DNA from: Saprospiraceae bacterium
Lineage (GTDB): Bacteria > Bacteroidota > Bacteroidia > Chitinophagales > Saprospiraceae
Direction of reading: 5' to 3'
DNA length: 55,498 nucleotides
Assembly: GCA_026993525.1 (NCBI GenBank)
Contig: JALWSS010000121.1
Coordinates: 1 to 55,498, forward strand
The first letter of the stretch is position 1; every line of letters starts with the position of its first letter. The notes under the pieces are model-generated. The model saw only the letters and a program-made list of their open reading frames with translations. It did not search any database and was not told the DNA's origin. The position numbers and the translations under genes are program-made. Of this stretch, positions 36,301 through 44,976 are shown piece by piece.

Positions 36301-39300
36301 GTCGTGGCGGCATAGTCATCGTCGTGGCAACCGTAACAATCGTTGGGGGTGTTGTTGTAATTGCCGTTGTGGCAGGCCACACAATCGTTTGAAATATCGG
36401 CATGCGCTCCGACCAAAGGCCAGAAATCATCGTGAATCCCGAATGTGGCAGGTGCCCAGCCTGGTTCCGTGGTATGGCAATCGTCGCAATTGGTGGGCAG
36501 GTTGAGGTTTGTATGGCTCGGGTTGCTGCTGTTGTCGTAATCGTCCTGATGGCAGCCGTCGCAGGTGTTCGGTGTGTTGTTGTAGTTGCCGTTGTGGCAG
36601 GCCGCACAATCGTTGGCTATATCCAGGTGGGCACCGTCAATGACCCAAAAGTCATCGTGGTTGGCGAAAGTAGCCGGCGCCCAGCCCGGTTCCGTGGTAT
36701 GACATTCTTCACAGGTCATGGGCAAGCCCAGCGCCACGTGATCCGGGTTGCTGGTATTGTTAAACTGCGTCTCGTGGCAGGCAGAGCACTCCGACGGTGT
36801 TCCTGCAAAGCCGTTTGCATGGCAATCCAGGCACTCGAGCGGAAGGTGCGCACCGGTAAGTGGGAATCCCGTGTTGTCGTGGTTGAAATTGTCATCCGCA
36901 GAACCGGTCGGGTGGCAGGCCAGACACGCAGAACTGTTGTAAACATAACCCGTTACCCCCTGGTGGTCATCATCCGTTTCAGGATTGGTATGACACACCG
37001 TGCAACTGAAATCCGCAAAATTGTTGGGATTGGTATGGCAATCAATGCACTCACTCCATTCCCCTTCGTGCTCACCGCTGTAAATCGGGAAATACTGCGC
37101 ATCGTGATCGAAGGTGGAGGGTAACCAGGCAGTCTCCGTGTGGCAGGTTGCACAATCGGTTGAGAACTGGGCCTGGCTGTGATTGGGATTGGTGGTGCTG
37201 TTGTAATTACTCTCATGGCAGCCAAAGCACTCGTTGGGCGTGTTGTTGTAATCGCCGTTGTGGCAGGCCGCACAGTCATTGGCTATATCGGCGTGTGCCC
37301 CGTTTAAGGCGTAAAAATCGTCGTGAATGTCAAAAGTGGCCGGGGCCCAACCGGGCGCTGTGGTGTGACATTCGTCGCAATTTGTCGGCAGGTTCAGTGC
37401 AGTGTGGCTGGGGTTGCTGCTGTTGTCATAGTCTGCCTGGTGGCAGCCGTCACAGGTGTTTGGTGTATCGTCGTAAGAGCCGTTGTGGCAGGCCACGCAG
37501 TCATCTGCAATGGTCACATGCGCCCCTGTGAACGGGAAGAAATCATCGTGGTTGAAGCTGGAAGGACTCCAGGCCTGCGCATCGTGGCAGGAGGCACAGT
37601 CGGTGGGGAATTGCGCCGTGGCGTGATCCGGGTTGGTGGCTGCGTTGTAATCGCTTTCATGGCAGCCAAAGCAATCATTGGGCGTGTTGTTGTAATCGCC
37701 GTTGTGGCAAGCCACACAGTCGTTGGCTATATCGGCGTGGGCACCTTCCAATGCGAAGTAGTCGTCGTGAAGGGCAAAGGTGGCCGGGGCCCAGCCGGGC
37801 TCCGTGGTGTGGCAGGAGGCACAATCGGTATCCAGGGCCAGGGCATTGTGATCGGGGTTGGTAGTTCCGTTGTAATTACTCAGGTGGCAGGATTCACAAG
37901 CCGTGGGTGTTCCGGCATAGCCACTGCTGTGGCAATCGAGGCAAACCAGTGAAAGGTGAGCTCCTGTTAACGGGAAATCCGTGTCGTTGTGGTCAAAAAC
38001 ATTATCGGCATCCCCGGTAGGGTGGCAGGCCAGGCAGGCGGAACTTTCATAAACATAGCCCCCTACCCCATTGTGCTGGTCGTCGGTTTCCGGATTGGTG
38101 TGGCAATTGGTACAGGTTACCTCAGCATAGTTGTTAAGGTTGGCATGGCAATCCATGCACTCAGTCCATTCACCGGCATGGGCACCACCGTAAATGGGGA
38201 AAAACTGTGCATCGTGGTCAAAGGTTGACGGAACCCACTGTGTCTCCGTATGGCACTGGGCACAATCCTGGGCGAACATCAGATTGATGTGATTGGGGTC
38301 CGTGGTGCCTTCATAGTCAGCCTGGTGGCAGCCGTAGCACTCGTTGGGCGTGTTGTTGTAATCGCCGTTGTGGCAGGCTGCACAATCCTGGGCAATGGTG
38401 GCATGCGCTCCATTCAGCGCATAGTAATCGTCGTGAATGGCGAAAGTAGCGGGTGCCCAGCCTGTTTCAGTGGTATGGCATGAGGCACAGTCCGTTGGCA
38501 AGCCAAGCGCCACGTGATCCGGGTTGGCCGTTTGATTGAAATCTGTCAGGTGGCAGGCGTCGCAATTGGTCGGGGTGCCGGCGTATCCGTTGTTGTGACA
38601 GGCAGTGCATTCGGTTACGGCGTGGGCACCTGTCAACGGAAATGCCGTGCTGTTGTGATCAAAAACCAAATCGCCATCGCCGGTAGGGTGGCAGGCCAGG
38701 CAGGCGGAGTTTTCAAAGACATATCCATTCACTCCCTGGTGCTCGTTGCTCGTTTCGGGGTCCGTATGGCAAACGATACAACTGAATTCAGCAAAATTGT
38801 TCGGATTGATGTGACAATCCGTACACTCGCTCCATTCTCCCTCGTGCTCACCACTGTAAATCGGGAAGAACTCCCCATCGTGGTCGAAGTCGGCCGGTTG
38901 CCAGGCATTTTCAGAATGGCACATGGCACAGTCGGTTGAAAATTGCGCAGCGACGTGATTGGGTTGTGTTGTGTTCTGGTAATCGGAACTGTGGCAGCCG
39001 TAGCACTCGTTGGGCGTGTTGTTGTAATCGCCGTTGTGGCAGGCCGCACAGTCCTGTGCGATGGTAGCGTGGGCCCCGTTCAGGGCATAGTAGTCATTGT
39101 GAATATCAAAGCTGGCCGGCGCCCATCCCGGTTCAGTAGTATGGCAACCGGCACAATCCGTTGTCAGCCCCAACTCATTGTGATTGGGATTGACCGTCTG
39201 GTTGAAATCCGCCAGGTGACAGGCGTCGCAATTGGTCGGAGTGCCTTCGTAACCATTGCTGTGGCAAGCAATGCACGCCGCAGCAGTGTGAGCCCCCGTA

Positions 39301-40418
39301 AGTGGAAAGTTGGTGGAATTGTGATCGAAAACATTGTTGACATCACCGGTTGGGTGACAAGCCAGACAGGCGGAATTTTCAAAAACATAACCATTGACCA
39401 ACTCGTGTGAATTGTCGGTTTCGGGGTTGGTATGGCAGATCGTACAGCTGAATTCAGAGAAGTCAGAACTGTTGGTGTGGCAGGATGCGCACTCGTTCCA
39501 GGTGCCGGCATGTGCCCCCGAATAGATGGGGAAAAAATCGCCATCGTGGGCAAGAAACTGCGCCGGTGCCCAGCCCGGATCAATGGTATGGCAAGCCGCA
39601 CAGTCGTGCCCAAACCCTGCTGCCTGGTGGTCTGGTGCTTTTGTGTCTTCGAAATGTTGCTGGTGGCAGGCGTAGCAATCCGTGGGCGTCATGGAGAAAT
39701 CACCGCCGGTATGGCAGGCCGCACAATCGTTGATTTCATGGCCCTTTTCCAACGGAAAAAAGCTGTGGTCAACCACATCGGTACCCCAGTCCGGATCGTC
39801 AATGCTGTGGCACTCGATGCAATTGGTGGAAAAGCCGGCTTCAGTATGGTTTGGATTGGTAGTCCGTTTGAATTGTTCCAAATGGCAGGCAATACAATCG
39901 TTCCCGATACGCTCATACCTCAGCGCTGATTCGGAACTGTGGCAGTCATTGCAGTTCAAAACGGCATGGACACCTATCAACGGAAATCCATTCTCTTCGT
40001 GCAATTCGGCAATGTTGTCCACCAACCAGTTATTGGTACTGTGGCAACGGGTGCAGTCGTTCCCCAAAGTATTCTGGTGCACGTCTGTATGACAGGTATT
40101 ACAGGCTGTTTGGGCTTCTTCGAAAACGAGGCTGGCGTGGCAATCCCGGCAATCGAGGCTGGCGTGCTGACCTGTAAGGGGGAAATCTGTCCGGTTGTGA
40201 TGGAAAAGGCTGGTGTCAAATGGAAGGCGTAGCCCGGTGGTGTGGCTGATGGTGTCCGTTCTGGCATCCAGTTCCTGCCAGTGAGTGGGGGCTATCTCCC
40301 ACCCCTCGGAATTGTGGCAGGCCGCACAGTTGATTTTCATCTGCTCCCCATGCGGGTTTTGGGCAACGACTGTTGCCGACAGCATTACGAAGAAAATGTA
40401 AAGTAGATGTCTGTGCAA
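33324..40418 (-). CDS. Giant multihaem cytochrome c with 94 CxxCH motifs
   Basis: 2364 residues, predicted secreted. By hand count there are 94 CxxCH haem-attachment motifs, about one per 25 residues. No non-haem domain is visible apart from the signal peptide. Haems 1-10 and the last three match the 13-haem neighbour in order. Between them is a long array of 3-haem units of about 75 residues: CxACHNGxYNNTPN, CxGCHxxDYN, then CxxCHTTEPGWAP, each with distal His in NPNH, H-x-N and GAH. A block with FFPIYSG, CHTNPETD and CLACHPTGD recurs every nine haems at first. No clear C-terminal anchor or T9SS sorting domain is seen. The start codon appears to be TTG: the first in-frame ATG, eleven codons on, would leave too short a signal peptide. 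Confidence 0.93.
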   Translation of the reverse strand: MHRHLLYIFFVMLSATVVAQNPHGEQMKINCAACHNSEGWEIAPTHWQELDARTDTISHTTGLRLPFDTSLFHHNRTDFPLTGQHASLDCRDCHASLVFEEAQTACNTCHTDVHQNTLGNDCTRCHSTNNWLVDNIAELHEENGFPLIGVHAVLNCNDCHSSESALRYERIGNDCIACHLEQFKRTTNPNHTEAGFSTNCIECHSIDDPDWGTDVVDHSFFPLEKGHEINDCAACHTGGDFSMTPTDCYACHQQHFEDTKAPDHQAAGFGHDCAACHTIDPGWAPAQFLAHDGDFFPIYSGAHAGTWNECASCHTNSSDFSEFSCTICHTNPETDNSHELVNGYVFENSACLACHPTGDVNNVFDHNSTNFPLTGAHTAAACIACHSNGYEGTPTNCDACHLADFNQTVNPNHNELGLTTDCAGCHTTEPGWAPASFDIHNDYYALNGAHATIAQDCAACHNGDYNNTPNECYGCHSSDYQNTTQPNHVAAQFSTDCAMCHSENAWQPADFDHDGEFFPIYSGEHEGEWSECTDCHINPNNFAEFSCIVCHTDPETSNEHQGVNGYVFENSACLACHPTGDGDLVFDHNSTAFPLTGAHAVTECTACHNNGYAGTPTNCDACHLTDFNQTANPDHVALGLPTDCASCHTTETGWAPATFAIHDDYYALNGAHATIAQDCAACHNGDYNNTPNECYGCHQADYEGTTDPNHINLMFAQDCAQCHTETQWVPSTFDHDAQFFPIYGGAHAGEWTECMDCHANLNNYAEVTCTNCHTNPETDDQHNGVGGYVYESSACLACHPTGDADNVFDHNDTDFPLTGAHLSLVCLDCHSSGYAGTPTACESCHLSNYNGTTNPDHNALALDTDCASCHTTEPGWAPATFALHDDYFALEGAHADIANDCVACHNGDYNNTPNDCFGCHESDYNAATNPDHATAQFPTDCASCHDAQAWSPSSFNHDDFFPFTGAHVTIADDCVACHNGSYDDTPNTCDGCHQADYDNSSNPSHTALNLPTNCDECHTTAPGWAPATFDIHDDFYALNGAHADIANDCAACHNGDYNNTPNECFGCHESNYNSTTNPNHSQAQFSTDCATCHTETAWLPSTFDHDAQYFPIYSGEHEGEWSECIDCHTNPNNFADFSCTVCHTNPETDDDHQGVTGYVYNSSACLACHPTGSADDNFNHDNTGFPLTGAHLPLECLDCHANGFAGTPSECSACHETQFNNTSNPDHVALGLPMTCEECHTTEPGWAPATFANHDDFWVIDGAHLDIANDCAACHNGNYNNTPNTCDGCHQDDYDNSSNPSHTNLNLPTNCDDCHTTEPGWAPATFGIHDDFWPLVGAHADISNDCVACHNGNYNNTPNDCYGCHDDDYAATTSPNHSANQYPTDCTLCHDENGWTPSSFDHSQYFEFTGAHVPIAEDCVACHNGNYNNTPNTCDGCHQDDYDNSSNPSHTNLNLPTNCDECHTTEPGWAPAAFPIHDNFYVLNGAHANISEDCAACHNGNYNNTPNTCYGCHDDDYNATSDPDHVANQFPTDCQQCHTESEWTPSTFDHNQYWEFQGAHIAIADDCVACHNGNYNNTPNTCYGCHDDDYTATSNPDHVAANFPTDCEQCHSQNAWTPSTFDHDQFWPITGAHVAIETDCNACHNGNYNNTPNTCDGCHQDDYDQTTNPNHVNLGLSTDCETCHTTEPGWAPAQFPDHDNYWVLDGAHADIANDCAACHNGNYNNTPNTCDGCHIDDYNQTTNPNHVNLALPTTCDECHTTEPGWAPAEFPIHNNYWVLDGAHADIANDCAACHNGNYNNTPNTCDGCHIDDYNQTTNPNHVNLGLSTDCETCHTTEPGWAPAQFPDHNNYWVLDGAHADIANDCVACHNGNYNNTPNTCDGCHMDDYNQSTNPNHVNLAIPTTCDECHTTEPGWAPAEFPIHNNYWVLDGAHADIANDCAACHNGNYNNTPNTCDGCHIDDYNQTTNPNHVNLAIPTTCDECHTTEPGWAPAEFPIHNNYWVLDGAHLIIANDCAACHNGNYNNTPNTCDGCHIDDYNATTNPNHVALSLPVDCDECHTTEPGWMPATFPIHNQFWPLNGAHAVIQNDCALCHNGNYNNTPNTCYGCHADDYNQATNPNHAANQLPTDCEDCHTETAWVPSTFTHSFWPFTGAHIPIQNDCNACHQGNYNNTPNTCEGCHMPDYNASTNPNHPSLNIPTDCAMCHTTDPDWMPATFPIHSNYWPLNGAHAAIANDCAACHNGNYNNTPNTCFGCHEDDYNGATNPNHLSAGFPTDCEDCHTETAWVPSTFDHDNMYFPIYSGKHEGEWTQCVECHIGGNYSSFSCIDCHEHDDPVELADDHQGVSGYEYSSPACYACHPDGEE
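34235..35505 (-). repeat. 225-bp tandem repeat array inside the giant cytochrome gene
   Basis: The string aggtgttcgg (one base variant in the first copy) starts at 34331, 34556, 34781, 35006, 35231 and 35456, exactly 225 bp apart each time. Each unit encodes one 75-residue, 3-haem module. Long stretches are identical at the DNA level, including third codon positions. Two module types (CDECH with EFPIHN, and CETCH with QFPDH) partly alternate, hinting at duplication in 450-bp steps. Confidence 0.92.
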
Positions 40419-40570
40419 AATGCAATGGACTTTAAAAAAAAGAAATCAAATCACTTATTCGAGAAAAGCCTATGTGACAAATCTATGACAGTGTTCATAC
40501 CGATCATAATTTAACCATCCTTTTCCCCGCAATTCCTTCCTCAATGAGGAAAATCACCTCCTCAATGGGA

Positions 40571-41653
40571 TTATTCATCACCCTTTGGATGACACTGGTA
40601 GCAAGCCTGGCTGTTGTACTGATACCCCCCGACTTCATCGTGTTTGTCAGCCAACTTACTGGCATTGTTATGCTCGTGGCAATCAATGCAACTGAACTGG
40701 CTGAAATCACCGGCTACGGTGTGACACTCAATGCAGTCATTCCACTCGCCCTTGTGCTTTCCACTGAAAATCGGGAAATAAAGATTGTCATGGTCCTTGA
40801 AATCCTGTGCCGGCCATCCGGGCTCTATGGCGTGACAAGCGGCGCAATCCGTCGGAAAGCCGTTGGCCTGGTGATCGGGTGAGCTGGTTGCCAGGTAATC
40901 ATCCTCATGGCAGGCAAAACAATCCGTCGGCGTTCCTGAATAAGTACCGTTGGAGTGGCATGCGTTGCAATCCTGAATTTCATGCCCACCCGTCAGGGGG
41001 AAGAAATTGTGATTGGCAGCACCCGCTGTCCACAACCACCCTTGCGAAGCGACATCGTGGCATTCCATGCAATTGGTACTGTATCCCGCTGCCTCGTGGT
41101 CGGGAGCAGTGGTTGCCTGAAAATCGTCCAGGTGGCAATTGATGCAATCGTTCCCGATCCTGTCAAATCGCACGGCCGTTTCCGACACATGGCATTCGTT
41201 GCAACTTGCCTTTGCGTGTTGCCCCAGCAAGGGAAATCCGTTTTCGAAGTGCAATTCGTCAATATCGTCCACCAGCCAGTTTTCGGTGCTGTGGCAGCGG
41301 GCACAATCACTGCCCACAGTCATTTGGTGCATGTCTGTGTGGCAGGAAATGCAACTCGCATCAGCGTCCTCAAAGACCAGGTTCTCGTGGCATTCCCTGC
41401 AATCCAGCCTGGCGTGCTGGCCGGTCAGTGGAAAGCCGGTCTCATTGTGGCTGAATGCCCCGGTCTTTCCATCGCTCCCCGGTACGACCAATTCTCCGGC
41501 ATTCCAGGCCGACGATGCAATGGCCCAGCCCTCCGGTGAATGACAGGATGCACAATCAATGGCCAGCTTTTCCCCGTGAGGGTTTTGCGCAGCGACAATA
41601 CCTGCAAAAACGCAAATCAAAACAACTGCTAAAATGATTCTGGGTATATCCAT
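40571..41653 (-). CDS. 13-haem cytochrome c
   Basis: 360 residues with a signal peptide (DIPRIILAVVLICVFAGIVAA, cut before QNPHGE) and 13 CxxCH motifs. The order CASCH, CRECH, CISCH, CARCH, CNECH, CINCH, CMECH, CNACH, CFACH, CAACH, CIECH, CIDCH, CYQCH parallels the first ten and last three motifs of the giant cytochrome downstream, including spacers such as NWLVDDI-ELH-ENGFPL and the end CHPKGDE. The two are paralogues. It probably passes electrons in the periplasm or at the outer membrane. A 152-base gap without a clear promoter separates it from the giant gene. Confidence 0.93.
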   Translation of the reverse strand: MDIPRIILAVVLICVFAGIVAAQNPHGEKLAIDCASCHSPEGWAIASSAWNAGELVVPGSDGKTGAFSHNETGFPLTGQHARLDCRECHENLVFEDADASCISCHTDMHQMTVGSDCARCHSTENWLVDDIDELHFENGFPLLGQHAKASCNECHVSETAVRFDRIGNDCINCHLDDFQATTAPDHEAAGYSTNCMECHDVASQGWLWTAGAANHNFFPLTGGHEIQDCNACHSNGTYSGTPTDCFACHEDDYLATSSPDHQANGFPTDCAACHAIEPGWPAQDFKDHDNLYFPIFSGKHKGEWNDCIECHTVAGDFSQFSCIDCHEHNNASKLADKHDEVGGYQYNSQACYQCHPKGDE

Positions 41654-41703
41654 GCTTGCTTAGCCTACGGCAATCTGTCGTCATGGGTTGCTTGCGCTAC
41701 CAA

Positions 41704-43584
41704 TCAGTCTCCATGACAATCAATGCACTCAAAATGCCTGATCTTGTATTCCACCCTCAGCTCCCCACCTATCAATTTCTTTTTATGGCATTCCGAACAA
41801 TCCACCTCCACATGCTTCCCTTCAAGTGGAAACTGCGTCTTGCTGTGGTCAAACCGGCTGTCATCCCAGGCTTCAAAACCATGACACCGGGTGCAGTCCG
41901 TCACTCCCTGTTGCTCAAACTGGCTGCCGTGCACATTCTCATGGCAGGCCACACAGGCTGATTCCACATTGCGGAAGCGACCGTGAGGTGTCGGCTCCTC
42001 TTTCAGGTGGCACTCACTGCAGTTTGTTCGGGCGTGGGCTCCTTCCAGGGCAAAATCGGTTTGGGAATGGTCAAATACAAGCCCCACATTCCAGCCATCC
42101 GTCGTGTGGCAATTCTGGCATTGCTTTTCCGGATACCACCGGTCATCCAGCTCGCCTTCGTGAACGTCCTCGTGGCACTCAACGCAATTGGTGCCCAGGT
42201 TGACAAAAGACCATTCCTCCTCTTCTGAAAGGTGGCAGGCAATACACGGCGTGGCCATGTGCGCCCCCTCCAGTGGAAAATCCGTTGCCTCATGCTGCTC
42301 AAACTCAAAAGTGCTGGGACTGAATCCATCCACCGTGTGGCATTCAGCACAGTCTCTTGTTTTATTTCCTTCGGTAAATGCCCCCTCGTGGTAGTCCTCG
42401 TGGCAGTCGGTGCAATTGGCAAATGAAAGCGGATCGGTGTAATGGCCGCTTGTGTGGCATTTGGCGCAGTCCACAACTGCGTGCTTCCCATCGAGCGGAA
42501 AGTCGGTCATGGAGTGATCGAACTTGTCAGGATCACCCGAAAACCTGAAACTTTTCTCGTCGTGGCATTCGGTACAGTTTGAACCGAAACGGCCCTCGTG
42601 CACATCCTCGTGGCATTTGGCACATTCGGAGACGCCAATGCCGAGCTGATCCTGAAAAACCGTCGTTGCAGAAACATAAGTTTCGTGGCACTTGAAACAA
42701 TCCACCCGCCGGTGCCTGCCTTTCAGCGGGAATCCCGTGCTGCTGTGATTGAATCGCCTCAGGCTGGTCAACACATCCCAGCCGGCTTCCGTGTGGCATT
42801 GTTTGCAATTGTTGCCAAGATTGCCCGCGTGGGCATCGTCGTGGCAGGAGTTGCAATTGCTGAAAGCCACATTGGCGAAGTGCTGAAACTCTTCCCCGTT
42901 GCGGATTTCTTTTTTGTGACACTCGGCGCAGTCCACATCCACGTGCTTTCCCCTGAGGGCAAAATCGGTGTCGTTGTGGTCAAATTTCGAGGCCGGGGAA
43001 AAAGCCTCCGTGGTATGGCAACCGGCACAATCCGTCCCCAGTGTTTTCTGGTGATAGTCGTCGTGGCAATCCAGGCATTCGGTGCCCATACCCAGCCAGG
43101 TATCCTTCCGCTTCCTGATCTCCCGGTCGGCAATCAGGTCGGGTTTGTGGCATTCCCGGCAATCCGTTTCCCTGTGGGCCCCGGTCAGCTCAAAACCGGT
43201 TAGCTTGTGATCAAAATTATCTTCGTCAAAATGGAGCATGTCAAAGCGGCGGCCGTGGTGGTCGCTGTGGCAGGAGAAACATTCCTTGTTTTTGACTTCC
43301 CTGGACGCGTGGTAGCCCCTGCGTGCGTCCACCAGGGCCTTGATCTCTTTGTGACAATCCAGGCATTTCTGGCTGGAGACCCTGTCGCCCAACGTATGGC
43401 ATTGCGTACACTTGGAAAGACCTTCCAGGTGGGCGTGCGGCTCTGACAGGTCACCCGGCGACAGCTGCCCGACAGCCCTCGTACCCGTCAACAAGATCAC
43501 AACGAACAAAGCGCAAATCCAACCAAAAGGCGGTTTGCACTTCCAACGGGGTTTTACCAAAAAGTTTGTTTCTGACACATCCAT
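41704..43584 (-). CDS. 23-haem cytochrome c
   Basis: 626 residues. The N-terminus has a positively charged segment and a hydrophobic stretch (FGWICALFVVILLTGTRAVG) that is either a signal peptide or a membrane anchor. 23 CxxCH motifs follow. Repeats have the pattern FDHxxTDFxLxGxHxxxDCxxCH, then CxxCHxDxHxG, a plan known from 'cytochrome c3/c7-like, doubled CxxCH' families. The FDH and GKH histidines are likely distal ligands. It lies 11 bases after the Fe-S flavoprotein gene's upstream neighbour boundary and 50 bases before the 13-haem gene, so it may be the first periplasmic acceptor from the membrane module. Confidence 0.92.
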   Translation of the reverse strand: MDVSETNFLVKPRWKCKPPFGWICALFVVILLTGTRAVGQLSPGDLSEPHAHLEGLSKCTQCHTLGDRVSSQKCLDCHKEIKALVDARRGYHASREVKNKECFSCHSDHHGRRFDMLHFDEDNFDHKLTGFELTGAHRETDCRECHKPDLIADREIRKRKDTWLGMGTECLDCHDDYHQKTLGTDCAGCHTTEAFSPASKFDHNDTDFALRGKHVDVDCAECHKKEIRNGEEFQHFANVAFSNCNSCHDDAHAGNLGNNCKQCHTEAGWDVLTSLRRFNHSSTGFPLKGRHRRVDCFKCHETYVSATTVFQDQLGIGVSECAKCHEDVHEGRFGSNCTECHDEKSFRFSGDPDKFDHSMTDFPLDGKHAVVDCAKCHTSGHYTDPLSFANCTDCHEDYHEGAFTEGNKTRDCAECHTVDGFSPSTFEFEQHEATDFPLEGAHMATPCIACHLSEEEEWSFVNLGTNCVECHEDVHEGELDDRWYPEKQCQNCHTTDGWNVGLVFDHSQTDFALEGAHARTNCSECHLKEEPTPHGRFRNVESACVACHENVHGSQFEQQGVTDCTRCHGFEAWDDSRFDHSKTQFPLEGKHVEVDCSECHKKKLIGGELRVEYKIRHFECIDCHGD

Positions 43585-43595
43585 AAAAGAGGGTT

Positions 43596-44924
43596 TTAAC
43601 TGGCGTGTTTCCTGATGGTGTATCCGAAGCGCTTGGTGATCTCCACGCCTACTTTTTTCAAAAACTGGGTAGGCAATTCACCTCCGGCAAAGATGTAAAC
43701 CAGGTCGTTTTCGATACTGCGTGTCACGTCCCCGCCAATTTTCATGATCACCTTGTCTTCCTGTATTTCGAGCAAGTTGGAGTTGAAAATAACCTGGATC
43801 TTTTTCTCTTGCATGGCCTGCTCTATCCGCTCCCGGTTTTTCACTTTCAGGCGGCTGAATGCATCCCTTCGGTAAGAAAGTATGACCTGGTTTTGATCGC
43901 AGAGCAAAAGTGCCGATTCAATGGCGGAATCACCTCCCCCCACAACAACGATCTTTTTGCCAACGATCCTTTCCGGTTCCAAAAGGCGGTAGGCAACTTT
44001 TTGCATGTCCTCTCCCGGAATGCCCAATTTGCGGGGCGTGCCCCGGCGGCCAATGGCCAGGAGAACTGTCTGCGTCAGGTATTCATTGCCGGTATTGGTG
44101 AACACCCTGAAAAAACTGCCTTCCGGCTGAATACTCTCCACTTTCGTATGCTCGGTAATGGAAATGTCGTTCCTGGTCAGGGCATCCTGCCAGATGCTCA
44201 AAAGCTCGTCCTTGCTGGTATCGTAAAGTTTCACCTTGCCGTACATCGGCAGGTCCATCGGCGCCGTCATCACAATCTTGGCCCTCGGAAAATTGAACAC
44301 GGTTCCGCCCACCGAATCCTGCTCCAAAGTGATAAAACTCAGGCCGTGTTGTTTGGCGGTGAGTGAAGCAGAAATGCCCGCCGGACCAGCTCCGACAATC
44401 AGCACATCGTAAACGTTGTCAACGCTTTTCAGGCCCAGCTTTGCGATGTTTTCCATGGCCATCTGGCCTTGTTCAACGCAGTTTTTGATGAGCCCCATGC
44501 CGCCGAGTTCACCCGCGATGTAAATACCTTCCACGTTTGATTCGTAGTTCTCGCTGACATGCGGCAGATCCACACCGCGCTTTTCCGTACCAATGACAAG
44601 TGAGATGGCCTCAACCGGACAGGCGTGAAAACAAGCACCGTGCCCCACACAATTGGAAGCGTTGATGAGGGTGCCCCGGCCATTCAGAATGCCCAGGATG
44701 TCCTTCTCAGGGCACACCTCTACACAGGCACCAGACTTGATACAGGTATTGAGATCAATGTGAGGGTGTAGCGAGACCGGTTCAAAAAGACCTTCTTCTT
44801 TGGCTTTCTGAATTTTGGCCTCAACCTTCTTCGAAGCTTTTTTCTCGCCTCGCAAATACAGGTAGATGACAAGGCCGCATAAGAAAAGTGCGGCACCGTA
44901 AATCAAAACTTGTTCGAGCAACAT
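43596..44924 (-). CDS. Membrane-anchored Fe-S flavoprotein, thioredoxin-reductase-like
   Basis: 442 residues from the ATG at 44924 (an earlier in-frame start would overlap the cytochrome b gene). One N-terminal helix (about 5-25) is followed by a basic linker. A two-cluster ferredoxin domain has Cys 61, 67, 71 and Cys 92, 98, 102; the usual second Cys of each motif is Ser64 and His95. Then comes a two-dinucleotide flavoprotein domain with IVGAGPAG (about 176-183, FAD) and VVVGGGDSA (NAD(P)H), related to thioredoxin reductase but without its CxxC. It probably moves electrons between NAD(P)H and the neighbouring cytochrome b on the cytoplasmic face. Confidence 0.88.
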   Translation of the reverse strand: MLLEQVLIYGAALFLCGLVIYLYLRGEKKASKKVEAKIQKAKEEGLFEPVSLHPHIDLNTCIKSGACVEVCPEKDILGILNGRGTLINASNCVGHGACFHACPVEAISLVIGTEKRGVDLPHVSENYESNVEGIYIAGELGGMGLIKNCVEQGQMAMENIAKLGLKSVDNVYDVLIVGAGPAGISASLTAKQHGLSFITLEQDSVGGTVFNFPRAKIVMTAPMDLPMYGKVKLYDTSKDELLSIWQDALTRNDISITEHTKVESIQPEGSFFRVFTNTGNEYLTQTVLLAIGRRGTPRKLGIPGEDMQKVAYRLLEPERIVGKKIVVVGGGDSAIESALLLCDQNQVILSYRRDAFSRLKVKNRERIEQAMQEKKIQVIFNSNLLEIQEDKVIMKIGGDVTRSIENDLVYIFAGGELPTQFLKKVGVEITKRFGYTIRKHAS

Positions 44925-44976
44925 AATACAGGGTTGAAAAATCAAACTTCCATGTGTTATGCCGCCAGCATCATAT

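Noticed and set aside
40471-40490. Possible CRP/FNR site (tgtgacaaatctatgaca) upstream of the giant cytochrome gene
   Set aside because: The two TGACA parts are in direct, not inverted, orientation and do not form a dyad of the type seen at the other promoters.
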